From contig JANYCO010000253.1 in NCBI GenBank assembly GCA_025360235.1, positions 1-9,467 of the forward strand: a stretch of 9,467 nt of DNA. Direction: 5' to 3'. Each line of letters begins with the position of its first letter. The first letter of the stretch is position 1. This stretch comes from Cytophagales bacterium. GTDB lineage: Bacteria > Bacteroidota > Bacteroidia > Cytophagales > Cytophagaceae. The position numbers and the translations under genes were made by a program. Below are positions 1-6,604 of the stretch, in pieces. Under the pieces are notes generated by a model that had not been told where the DNA came from, ran no database searches, and saw only the letters and a list, made by a program, of their open reading frames with translations.

Positions 1-716
1 GGAAGTGCTTTTCTATAATGTTTTGATTTCTTCGCAATTTTAAGTGCATCCACATGGCGAATACCATGGCAGTCTGTTCCAAACATTTCTACAATACCTA
101 AATCAATTAATTCTTCCGCCATCTTCTGTGCACCTTTACTATAATATCCAGCCAATGAATTAATGTTGACTTGTAAAATAACGCCTTTCTTATGAATTTC
201 CTCCAGAATCCACGCACTTCCATGCCAGAATATGTAACGCTCCGGATGCGCCATCACAGGCTTATATCCTTGAGATTTAAGCATGAATATAGCTTCGTTC
301 ACATAAGAGGATGGATTTAAATAAGACAACTCAAACAAGAGGTAATTATCTCCAAAGGTTAATAATTTCTCATTATTTTTAAGCCTTTCCATAAACCATT
401 CATCAAGATAATATTCAGCTGCCGCTTCTATTTCAATTTGAATTCCCTTTTCTTTAGCAATTATCTTTAGCTCTTCCAATTTTGGAAAAATTGTTTCTGG
501 TGAATTTTTAAAAAAATCTCCCATGATATGTGGGGTGGTAATTATTTTATTGTAGCCAAGCCCTTGAAGTTCCCTTAACAACAGAAGAGAATCTTCCAGA
601 TTTTCCGCTCCATCATCTAACCCAGATAGAACGTGAGAGTGCATATCTACAATAATGTCATGAACGCGAGAATCTGATTGTTTTGTATTTGAAAATATTT
701 TATTTAAGAAACTCAT
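1..716 (-). CDS. PHP-family tyrosine-protein phosphatase (CpsB/YwqE type), 3' end cut by window edge
   Basis: I translated this by hand from the ATG at 716..714; 238 residues are visible and the frame is still open at base 1. It reads as a metal-dependent PHP-fold phosphatase that removes phosphate from the tyrosine-rich tail of the capsule kinase. The visible metal-site motifs are DMHSH (residues 24-28), GLDDG (32-36), TPH (61-63), AEYY (100-103), MAHPERY (155-161) and GTDCHG (213-218). Together they form the full PHP ligand set in the usual order. Family members run about 240-260 residues, so only a short C-terminal piece should be missing. There is no signal peptide, so it should be cytoplasmic. 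Its start overlaps the kinase stop by 4 bases (ATGA), which suggests translational coupling. The kinase/phosphatase pairing is the standard capsule regulation module. The specific polymer controlled cannot be told from this sequence. Confidence 0.93.
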   Translation of the reverse strand, partial: MSFLNKIFSNTKQSDSRVHDIIVDMHSHVLSGLDDGAENLEDSLLLLRELQGLGYNKIITTPHIMGDFFKNSPETIFPKLEELKIIAKEKGIQIEIEAAAEYYLDEWFMERLKNNEKLLTFGDNYLLFELSYLNPSSYVNEAIFMLKSQGYKPVMAHPERYIFWHGSAWILEEIHKKGVILQVNINSLAGYYSKGAQKMAEELIDLGIVEMFGTDCHGIRHVDALKIAKKSKHYRKAL

Positions 717-2497
717 TTACTTCTAAATAGATTTTTAAAGAATCCAGTTCGCTCTCTCCTATCCCCTTCATAATAGCCATAACCATAGCCATAACCATAG
801 CCTCCATAACCATAGGTATTCATTGAATTCATTGCATTTATAACAACTGAAAGTTTTGTAAAACCACCGTTACGATATACTTTATTAATGTTTCGTTTGA
901 CCCCTTTTTTGGAATAATTTGCTCGTACTACATACAGTTGAACATCCGCCTTTTTCATCAATAAAATTCCATCAGTAACTAAACCAACAGGAGGTGTATC
1001 TATAACAACTGTATCATACAATAGCAGAAGATCTAAGATTAATTTGTCAAACTCCGGACGTAATATCAATTCTGATGGATTTGGAGGAATTGGCCCTGCT
1101 GAAATAAAATCTAAATTATCTAAACTTGTTTTATGAACACATTCTGAGATGCTATGTTTACCAATCAAAATGGTACTTATTCCCTTTATATTTTCTTTGT
1201 CAAAAGCCAGGTGAACTTTTGGCTTACGCATATCGAAATCTAAGATAATTACCTTTTGCCCTGATAATGCAATAATTCCGGCAATATTTGTAGAAACGAA
1301 AGTTTTACCTTCTCCTCCAACTGTTGAGGTAACGGTAATCACTCTTTTCCCTTTGCTAGGGCTAACAAACTCTAGATTGGTTCTTATAGATCGGAAGGCT
1401 TCACTAATAGCTGATTTCGGACTGATATCAACCACGAGTCTTGAAAATTCCATTTTATTCTTCTTATATTCTGGTATACCTCCCAAAACAGATGCCTCTA
1501 AAGATTTCTCTAATTCTTTTTGGGTAGAAATAATGTCATGTAAAAAATAACGGAAGAAAATAAACAAAACAGAAAGAAATAAACCTAGTATAGATGAACC
1601 AACATATAACACTCGCTTATTAGGATATACAGGAATTTTATTTTCAAGGCCCGGAGAAAGAATTAAGAAATTAGGAATGGTTCCAGCTTTTGCAATCCCA
1701 AACTCTGCTTGTTTTTCAATTAGCAATAAGTAAATTTTTTCATAGAGTCCATAGAATCTTTTTAGTCTGACAAACTCGGTTTCTTTCGCAGGAAGTCCTA
1801 TTATATTATCTACCAATTCTAAATACTTATCATTGAGCTCTGAAATTTGTTGGTAAAGTATTTTTTTATTCTGAACTATTAGTTCAAGAATACCATTGTT
1901 AATTTTATCAATATTCTTATCCTTTTGCCTTAACACAAACGTATTTTCATTTTGCGAACTGGAGATCTTATCTCTTTCCTGTATTTGAAGATTTAAACTT
2001 TTTATTGCTTCTACTAACTGTGGATCGGGTAATAGGGAAAGAGAAGGAATAAAAGAATTCAAGTCCCTATTTTGTGTAATCATTTCTTCTAAGTCATTGA
2101 GTAATGATATTTTTGATTTAAGATTCAATTTCTCATAATCAAGTGACTCTGTCTTCAATAGAGTCCGAGAAAAATCACTTTTTACATCTATCGTCTTATT
2201 TTTACGAAAAAAGATTTCCAAATTTGCTTCCGCCTGTTCAAGATCCTTCTCCGTTCTAACCAAAGATAATTCCAGGAATCTAATTGTTTGTTCATGTGTT
2301 TTAGATCGAGCAGCTAATGTTTCCTGCAAATAAACACTATCAATTGCATTTACTATATCCATAGCCTTTGTAAAGCTATTATCTTTAAACGAAACTTTTA
2401 TTGTACTGGCATCCAAATTAAGAATCCCAACTGTAAGGTGCTGATCTATATATTCAATTAAACTTTCTCTGGACGAAACCTGGAAAAAGTAAGCCAC
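713..2497 (-). CDS. 3' part of the interrupted Wzc-like gene: coiled coil, TM2 and BY-kinase domain
   Basis: The 594-codon open part begins at a GTG (2497..2495) that is just a valine codon in the full-length frame; a real start there is doubtful. Residues about 60-240 are heptad-rich coiled coil, followed by the PNKRVLYVGSSILGL segment and TM2 at about 296-318. The kinase domain has Walker A GGEGKT (394-399), Walker A' ILDFDMR (418-424) and Walker B VVIDTPP (497-503). An autophosphorylation tail at about 562-576 holds eight tyrosines alternating with glycines. All catalytic motifs of bacterial tyrosine kinases are intact. Translated from the GTG it would have TM2 but no TM1, so the periplasmic part would lack an export signal and the topology would fail. 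Intact motifs downstream of the stop argue that the interruption is recent or artefactual. Confidence 0.8.
   Translation of the reverse strand: MAYFFQVSSRESLIEYIDQHLTVGILNLDASTIKVSFKDNSFTKAMDIVNAIDSVYLQETLAARSKTHEQTIRFLELSLVRTEKDLEQAEANLEIFFRKNKTIDVKSDFSRTLLKTESLDYEKLNLKSKISLLNDLEEMITQNRDLNSFIPSLSLLPDPQLVEAIKSLNLQIQERDKISSSQNENTFVLRQKDKNIDKINNGILELIVQNKKILYQQISELNDKYLELVDNIIGLPAKETEFVRLKRFYGLYEKIYLLLIEKQAEFGIAKAGTIPNFLILSPGLENKIPVYPNKRVLYVGSSILGLFLSVLFIFFRYFLHDIISTQKELEKSLEASVLGGIPEYKKNKMEFSRLVVDISPKSAISEAFRSIRTNLEFVSPSKGKRVITVTSTVGGEGKTFVSTNIAGIIALSGQKVIILDFDMRKPKVHLAFDKENIKGISTILIGKHSISECVHKTSLDNLDFISAGPIPPNPSELILRPEFDKLILDLLLLYDTVVIDTPPVGLVTDGILLMKKADVQLYVVRANYSKKGVKRNINKVYRNGGFTKLSVVINAMNSMNTYGYGGYGYGYGYGYYEGDRRERTGFFKNLFRSK
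773..815. repeat. 12-bp tandem repeat encoding the Gly-Tyr tail of the kinase
   Basis: On the + strand the unit ATAGCCATAACC occurs twice in full (773-784, 785-796), followed by a diverged unit and a partial copy to 815. On the coding (minus) strand it spells alternating Gly-Tyr codons. The unit is a multiple of three, so gain or loss of units would change the tyrosine count without breaking the frame. Tyrosine-rich tails are normal in BY-kinases; the clean DNA-level repetition is what stands out. Confidence 0.8.
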
Positions 2498-2692
2498 ATT
2501 AAATAATTCCTTTCTAAACTGTTTTGTTTTAGTTATTTTAAATGAGAAGCCAGGTTCTTTATTTATGATTTCATCAAATCTGTATATTTTTACAATTTCT
2601 CGTTCCCCTAACTTATAGCTTAACTTAAATTTTTCATTATTTAAAATACTTACATCAAAAGATTTATTATAAAATACAGGATCTGTAATTTC

Positions 2693-3154
2693 TTATTCAA
2701 CTTTAAAAGGAGACGATTTGTATCTTTCCTCAACCAATATTTTACCATAAGCAAAATAGCTTACTTCAATATCCATCCTTTCAATAACTTTTTCGGCAAC
2801 CAATCTGGATTTAAGAAATTCAATCTCCCCGGATATTGTAGTAAACTTGGTTGCTTCTTGTACATTATCATCTTTAAAGTTTTTAAATCCCAATACCCCA
2901 GCATTACTTTTAAGGTCTAATTTTAAAATAGAAGAAGATTCAAAAATTGGTTTAGTGTATCTATTATATAAAAAACCTCCCAAAAGAGAACTACCCATAA
3001 GAATCGCAACCCAAATAACACTTTTTTTACTTACTACTAAAAGTGTCGCAATATCAAAATTGCTAAGGAAATCACCATAGTCCTCGTTATCATCCTCTCT
3101 AAACCTTTTAAGGATTTCCTCATTTTCTGACCTGGTATTTTCTGTTACTGCCAT
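2693..3154 (-). CDS. 5' part of the interrupted Wzc-like gene: Wzz-type N-terminal segment
   Basis: This 153-residue part would be made if translation stops at the TAA. It has an acidic, charged N-terminal tail (about 1-40), then a hydrophobic membrane helix at about residues 44-64 (SVIWVAILMGSSLLGGFLYN), then the start of the periplasmic Wzz domain. The segment YTKPIFESSSILKL right after the helix is typical of the first periplasmic strand of Wzz/Wzc proteins. It ends abruptly at SPFKVE, in the middle of the domain. Alone it would be a membrane-anchored stub without the coiled coil, second helix or kinase, and I would not expect it to work as a chain-length regulator. It follows the Wza-like gene with a 1-base gap and must be cotranscribed with it. 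Confidence 0.75.
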   Translation of the reverse strand: MAVTENTRSENEEILKRFREDDNEDYGDFLSNFDIATLLVVSKKSVIWVAILMGSSLLGGFLYNRYTKPIFESSSILKLDLKSNAGVLGFKNFKDDNVQEATKFTTISGEIEFLKSRLVAEKVIERMDIEVSYFAYGKILVEERYKSSPFKVE

Positions 3155-3155
3155 A

Positions 3156-3932
3156 TTATTTTTTATTGAGGTTAGCGATTAACAGAATAGTTGTAACTAC
3201 TGACGATATTACTGTAATAATTGGATATATATCTTGCAAGAATTGAGGAAGTTTCCTTCTTACAGGTTCAATATATATTATATCATTGGGTTCAACCACT
3301 AAAGTTGCCTTCTTCATACCTTCAATAGTGGAAAGATTTATAATACTTACGTCAGGCTTTTTTAAATCTCCTCTGATTAATCTTATATTCCCTGTCCTAC
3401 TATCACTACTTACACCTCCATAAATTGCTATGACTTCAATAACGCTGATATTATCATTTTCCAAAGGAATTAATTTGCCTCCTGTCGCTCCTATCACAAC
3501 TACTCTTTTGTTCGCAATTTTAGTGTTGACAAATACGTCATAATAGTATTTACTGTATTCAACACTTAACAAACTATCTGCTTGTCTTATCGTATACCCT
3601 TCTATTTTTATATCTCCAACCATGGGTAAAAAAACTTTCCCGTTTTGTCTGACAAGATACCTCAATTCATTTATCGTCAAGTTCATAGGTGTACCTTTCA
3701 TCAACTCAAAATCAGGGTCAATTATCCTTTCACCCTTGTTTGTATACACCTTTATTGTAATATAATCATTACGTGCAATAATAAAATTTTTACCTGGGTC
3801 CATGCCTGCCTTACGAATGGAGTCTACAACATATTCATATTGGGTCTTAAACAGGATATTTGATTTGTAGACTTTGCAGGAGTATAGGAGTGGGATGAAC
3901 AATATGATCAAAAAGAATCTATTAATTTTCAT
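3156..3932 (-). CDS. Wza-like polysaccharide export lipoprotein (Poly_export/SLBB)
   Basis: This 258-residue outer-membrane export protein is expected to carry polymer from the Wzc complex across the periplasm and outer membrane. The N-terminus is a lipoprotein signal, with a hydrophobic stretch (6-16) and a lipobox LLYSC, giving the lipidated Cys19. Residues about 50-140 form the polysaccharide export domain (the IIARNDYITIKVY and FLPMVGDIKIEGYT stretches). Residues about 143-220 are SLBB-like (VVVIGATGGKLIPL, EVIAIYGGV, VVEPNDIIYIEP). A C-terminal hydrophobic helix (about 236-254) before the final NLNKK matches Bacteroidota family members; in Wza the C-terminal helices form the outer-membrane pore. 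The gene is intact and of normal length. It sits 35 bases after the glycosyltransferase and 1 base before the Wzc-like gene, so it is surely in one operon with them. Confidence 0.92.
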   Translation of the reverse strand: MKINRFFLIILFIPLLYSCKVYKSNILFKTQYEYVVDSIRKAGMDPGKNFIIARNDYITIKVYTNKGERIIDPDFELMKGTPMNLTINELRYLVRQNGKVFLPMVGDIKIEGYTIRQADSLLSVEYSKYYYDVFVNTKIANKRVVVIGATGGKLIPLENDNISVIEVIAIYGGVSSDSRTGNIRLIRGDLKKPDVSIINLSTIEGMKKATLVVEPNDIIYIEPVRRKLPQFLQDIYPIITVISSVVTTILLIANLNKK

Positions 3933-3967
3933 TAAAACAAAATTATTTATTCAAATACTTATTTATT

Positions 3968-5101
3968 TTATCCTCTCAATATTTCATCTTTTCTAGATAA
4001 AATACTATTAATAGTAGTAAGGTAAATATTTTTTACGATATTCTCATCAAAATTTACCAATATATGTTCTCTTGCCGAAATTGCCATTTTTGTATAGTCC
4101 CCTTCACTAAGGCCTATCATCTCTTCCATTTTTGTGGCTAAGTCCAATGGATCTTTTACTTTGCATAAAAAACCATTTTTATTATTTACAACAACTTCCT
4201 TACAACCCGGTACATTTGAAGCAATCATTGGTATTCCGCACGCTCCAGCTTCTAATAATGTTTTAGGGGTGCCTTCTCTATAAGAAGGCAATACTACACA
4301 GTCTGCCTTATGATAGTACTCCAAAAGATTGTCTGTAAAAGGATAATATTCCACTAATTTTTCTGCTTCCCATTCCTGAATTTTTTTCTTCTCTATCCCC
4401 AAACCAACCGTCTCATCGATTGAACCCAACAACTGGAAACGAGCTTTAATACCTCTATTCTTTAATAATCTAATTGCTTCAATATACTCTATTACTCCTT
4501 TGTCGTATAACAATCTTGCTACCATTAAGAACGTAAATACTTTATTTCGTTTTAAAGTAACTGCAGGAAAGAATTTTTTTATATCCACTCCCGACCCAGG
4601 TAGAAGACCCGTTTTAGATTTGATAACGAGTCCCTGTTCCACAAACAATTCTAAATCATCGTTGTTCTGGAAGAAAATTTTTGCAGGAAATTTAAATGCA
4701 AATTTATAAAGCCTTTTGGCAATATAGGATATAAAATTACCATGTAGAAAAACTGTTCCAAGACCAGATACATTATTTATGACTGGTATTCCAGCCATGG
4801 TTGCTGCTAAAGTACCGAATATATTGGGTTTGATAGTATACTGTAATATAATATCCGGTTGAAATTTTCTGTAACTTTTATAAAATTGGATAATTAATAA
4901 AAAATCTTTAAACGGATTAGAGCCTTTATTTTCTATCTTGACAGAATGATATATACATCCTGATTCAATTAGCAATTTGGAATATTGATCTTCAGGAGCT
5001 ATTGCAACAACTTCAACATTATTTGATATAAGCGCCTTTATCAGACCTAATCTATAATTGTATATGTTCCAGGAAGAATTTATAACAATGGCTACACGCA
5101 C
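3968..5101 (-). CDS. GT4 glycosyltransferase, PglA/CapM-like
   Basis: This 377-residue GT-B glycosyltransferase probably adds a sugar to the lipid-linked repeat unit on the cytoplasmic face of the inner membrane. The N-terminal domain starts MRVAIVINSSWNIYNYRLGL and contains QYTIKPNIFG (87-96) and NNVSGLGTVF (109-118), segments typical of the PglA/CapM branch. The C-terminal nucleotide-sugar domain has PGSGVD (168-173), VARLLYDKGV (194-203) and the retaining GT4 EX7E motif in REGTPKTLLEAG, with glutamates at about 276 and 284. It has no signal peptide; weakly hydrophobic patches suggest peripheral membrane contact. It is the first capsule gene in the visible transcript, with Wza 35 bases downstream. 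The sugar donor and acceptor cannot be read from the sequence. No initiating transferase, flippase or polymerase lies in the window, so the locus probably continues leftward. Confidence 0.9.
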   Translation of the reverse strand: MRVAIVINSSWNIYNYRLGLIKALISNNVEVVAIAPEDQYSKLLIESGCIYHSVKIENKGSNPFKDFLLIIQFYKSYRKFQPDIILQYTIKPNIFGTLAATMAGIPVINNVSGLGTVFLHGNFISYIAKRLYKFAFKFPAKIFFQNNDDLELFVEQGLVIKSKTGLLPGSGVDIKKFFPAVTLKRNKVFTFLMVARLLYDKGVIEYIEAIRLLKNRGIKARFQLLGSIDETVGLGIEKKKIQEWEAEKLVEYYPFTDNLLEYYHKADCVVLPSYREGTPKTLLEAGACGIPMIASNVPGCKEVVVNNKNGFLCKVKDPLDLATKMEEMIGLSEGDYTKMAISAREHILVNFDENIVKNIYLTTINSILSRKDEILRG

Positions 5102-5120
5102 TTGGTTTTGAATTATAATA

Positions 5121-5156
5121 AAATACTTCAGGACTTATAGCTAACAATGAGTATTT
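5121..5156. other. Weak inverted repeat between gcvH and the glycosyltransferase
   Basis: AAATACT (5121-5127) and AGTATTT (5150-5156) are perfect complements separated by 22 bases. On the minus strand the stem is followed by AT-rich sequence but no clear T run. It could be a weak attenuator or terminator between gcvH and the capsule operon, but the stem has only two G-C pairs and the loop is long, so chance is a good explanation. Confidence 0.2.
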
Positions 5157-5170
5157 CTTTTAAAAAGACA

Positions 5171-5551
5171 CTATACTCCTATCAATTTTTTATAAGATTC
5201 AGCATCTAACAATGCTTCAAGCTCTGAAGGGCTGTCGATAGAAATTTTCACGATCCATCCTTTGCCGTATGCATCTGAATTTACGTACTCAGGGTGAGCT
5301 TCAAGTTCTGGGTTTACTTCAAGTACCTTACCAGAAACTGGCATAAATAAATCTGAAACAGTTTTCACAGCTTCTACAATACCAAAAACATCAGAATGTT
5401 TGACAGTTTGTCCAACTGAATTAATATCAAGAAATACAATGTCTCCCAGCTCTTTTTGGGCAAAATCAGTGATGCCTATAAAACCTGTATTGCCTTCCAC
5501 TTTTATCCATTCATGATCTTTGGAATATTTTAATTCTGATGGGAAATTCAT
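5171..5551 (-). CDS. gcvH: Glycine cleavage system H protein
   Basis: This 126-residue lipoyl carrier shuttles the aminomethyl group between the P, T and L proteins of the glycine cleavage system in the cytoplasm. Its full length matches the family. The N-terminus YSKDHEWIKVEG, the ITDFAQKELGDIVFLD segment and the lipoylation site GIVEAVKTVSDL (lipoyl lysine at residue 63) are all clear. So are PVSGKVLEVN and the C-terminal helix LLDAESYKKLIG. The ATG at 5551 is well placed because the family starts just before this point. It lies 69 bases upstream of the glycosyltransferase on the same strand with no strong terminator between, so some readthrough into the capsule genes is possible. Nothing functional links glycine cleavage to polysaccharide export, and the proximity may be accidental. 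Confidence 0.98.
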   Translation of the reverse strand: MNFPSELKYSKDHEWIKVEGNTGFIGITDFAQKELGDIVFLDINSVGQTVKHSDVFGIVEAVKTVSDLFMPVSGKVLEVNPELEAHPEYVNSDAYGKGWIVKISIDSPSELEALLDAESYKKLIGV

Positions 5552-5566
5552 ATTTACTTTAACGAT

Positions 5567-5600
5567 TAAATTTAACGCTAAAATAACGGTTTTTTATCAA
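5567..5600 (-). promoter_or_regulatory. Possible Bacteroidota-type promoter for gcvH
   Basis: On the minus strand, TAAATTTA at 5574..5567 matches the Bacteroidota -7 element TAnnTTTG at five of its six fixed bases. A TTG at 5600..5598 lies 23 bases upstream, slightly farther than the usual -33 spacing. It would start transcription close to the gcvH ATG at 5551. Three TAACG copies (5560-5564, 5573-5577, 5584-5588) overlap this region. AT-rich sequence throws up such matches often, so this is only a candidate. Confidence 0.25.
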
Positions 5601-5616
5601 TATCACTAAGGTGATA
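5601..5616. terminator. Small perfect hairpin downstream of the dioxygenase gene
   Basis: TATCAC (5601-5606), loop TAAG and GTGATA (5611-5616) make a perfect 6-bp stem, starting 9 bases past the dioxygenase stop on the minus strand. No T run follows on the minus strand (the sequence continues TTGATAAAAAACC), so it is not a classic intrinsic terminator. It may stabilise the 3' end, or serve as an operator upstream of gcvH. Confidence 0.3.
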
Positions 5617-5624
5617 GAAATAAA

Positions 5625-6512
5625 TTACCCGAATTTTATACAACGCATCGAAAGTGACCCATGATGAAATCCTTCATAAACAAATTCAATCGTGTCTTCT
5701 TTCTCTTTCAATCCAGCGCTATACAAAAGAGGAATATAATGATCATTGGATGGATGTGATAATTTTGCAATATTACCCCACTTTTCATAATTGATTATTT
5801 CAGAGTGGTTGTCTGACAAAATATTTGTTTTAATCTTATCATCAAACTCCATCGCCCAATCAAAGGGTTTGGCTTCTATATTCCAGTCTATCCGTCCAAG
5901 ATTATGGGTGATATTTCCGCTTCCAATGATCAAGACCCCTTTTTTTCTCAATACTTTCAACATCGAAGCAAGTTCATAATGTTGATCCATATCCTTAGTA
6001 TAGTCAATGCTTAATTGGTAAACAGGAATATCTGCAGAAGGAAACATATGAAGCAAAACCGTCCAGGCTCCATGATCGATGCCCCATTCGTGATCAGGCA
6101 TTATGATTTTCTCTTTTGTAATTTCGGTTGTTAGCTTTGCATATTCAGGAGCCCCTAAAGCTGGGTACTTTACCTCATACATTTCTTTTGGAAACCCATA
6201 AAAATCATATATAATTTCTGGTTTTTCGGAGGAAGTTACAAACGTTCCCTTGGTAAGCCAATGTGCAGAAACTACCATTATAGCCTTAGGTTTTGGCAAT
6301 TTACTACCCGCCTTGCTCAATGCTTCTGTAAAACTATTTTTCTGCACAGCATTCATTGGACTCCCATGACCAATAAACAATACCGGCATTTTTATTTCAT
6401 CATCGGGCAAGTCCTTTACCTGATTGTAAAACTCTTTAATACCCCCTACTCCAAAAGTAATTGCTGCCATAGTTTTTATGAAATCTATTCTGTTCATTAT
6501 ATGTTTAAACAT
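5625..6512 (-). CDS. ygiD: DODA-type extradiol ring-cleavage dioxygenase (YgiD/4,5-DOPA dioxygenase family)
   Basis: This is a metal-dependent class III extradiol dioxygenase whose E. coli relative opens L-DOPA at the 4,5 position. Candidate active-site histidines are in GHGSP (about H49), SAHW (H84), GNITHNL (H203) and DHYIPLL (H258). Their spacing is close to that in E. coli YgiD. DHGAW (146-150) and the C-terminal FHHGS are also family-typical. The 295 residues include an extra N-terminal ~35-residue leader. From an inner ATG at 6497 the leader begins MNRIDFIKTMAAITFGVGG, like a degenerate Tat signal with only one of the two arginines. The 6497 start gives 290 residues and looks more natural than 6512. 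The gene diverges from the chromate transporter. The natural substrate is unknown, and many family members remain uncharacterised. Confidence 0.88.
   Translation of the reverse strand: MFKHIMNRIDFIKTMAAITFGVGGIKEFYNQVKDLPDDEIKMPVLFIGHGSPMNAVQKNSFTEALSKAGSKLPKPKAIMVVSAHWLTKGTFVTSSEKPEIIYDFYGFPKEMYEVKYPALGAPEYAKLTTEITKEKIIMPDHEWGIDHGAWTVLLHMFPSADIPVYQLSIDYTKDMDQHYELASMLKVLRKKGVLIIGSGNITHNLGRIDWNIEAKPFDWAMEFDDKIKTNILSDNHSEIINYEKWGNIAKLSHPSNDHYIPLLYSAGLKEKEDTIEFVYEGFHHGSLSMRCIKFG
6501..6512. promoter_or_regulatory. 12-bp perfect palindrome in the divergent region
   Basis: ATGTTTAAACAT is its own reverse complement and covers the first four codons of the long dioxygenase reading. TTTAAACA recurs at 6504-6511 and 6521-6528, 17 bases apart. 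If the true dioxygenase start is 6497, the palindrome lies just upstream of it, facing chrA, where a repressor could bind. No regulator gene is adjacent, so this is a weak candidate. Confidence 0.25.
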
Positions 6513-6604
6513 CTAATTGCTTTAAACAAGTTCACGTATTTGAAATAATTTTTGTTAATTTACAAGAACATTTGCATAAAATAAGGTCATCCAAAGACGT
6601 TTAA

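Larger units (their letters stand above)
713..3154 (-). pseudogene. Wzc-like polysaccharide co-polymerase/BY-kinase gene interrupted by one in-frame TAA
   Basis: This is one continuous reading frame of 814 codons, from the ATG at 3154 to the TGA at 715..713, broken only by a TAA at 2695..2693 (codon 154). The distance between the starts of the two open parts (3154 and 2497) is 657 bases, an exact multiple of three, so no frameshift is involved. The 65 codons after the stop (2692-2498) read as normal protein, with stretches such as EITDPVFYNKSFDVS. Domains in order are a cytoplasmic N-tail, TM1 (about 44-64), a long periplasmic Wzz/GNVR coiled-coil region, TM2, a cytoplasmic P-loop kinase and a tyrosine-rich tail. 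About 813 residues is normal for a Bacteroidota Wzc. The gene starts 1 base after the Wza-like stop. I infer a recent nonsense mutation or a sequencing error; programmed readthrough is possible but unsupported. Confidence 0.85.

Noticed and set aside
773..815. CRISPR-like short repeats
   Set aside because: The units are contiguous, 12 bp long, without spacers, and encode the Gly-Tyr kinase tail.
1353..1550. 65-codon open frame on the + strand
   Set aside because: It lies fully antisense to the kinase domain and has no family features; it is a shadow of the real gene.
2498..2692. A frameshift or an unrelated intergenic region between the two kinase parts
   Set aside because: The two parts are in the same frame, and the 65 intervening codons read through as sensible protein with only one stop, so a point nonsense explains everything.
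2847..3080. 77-codon open frame on the + strand
   Set aside because: It is antisense to the Wzz N-terminal segment; its composition reflects the complement of that gene.
6261..6548. 95-codon open frame on the + strand overlapping the dioxygenase start
   Set aside because: It is antisense to a well-supported enzyme and has Cys/His/Tyr-rich low-plausibility composition.
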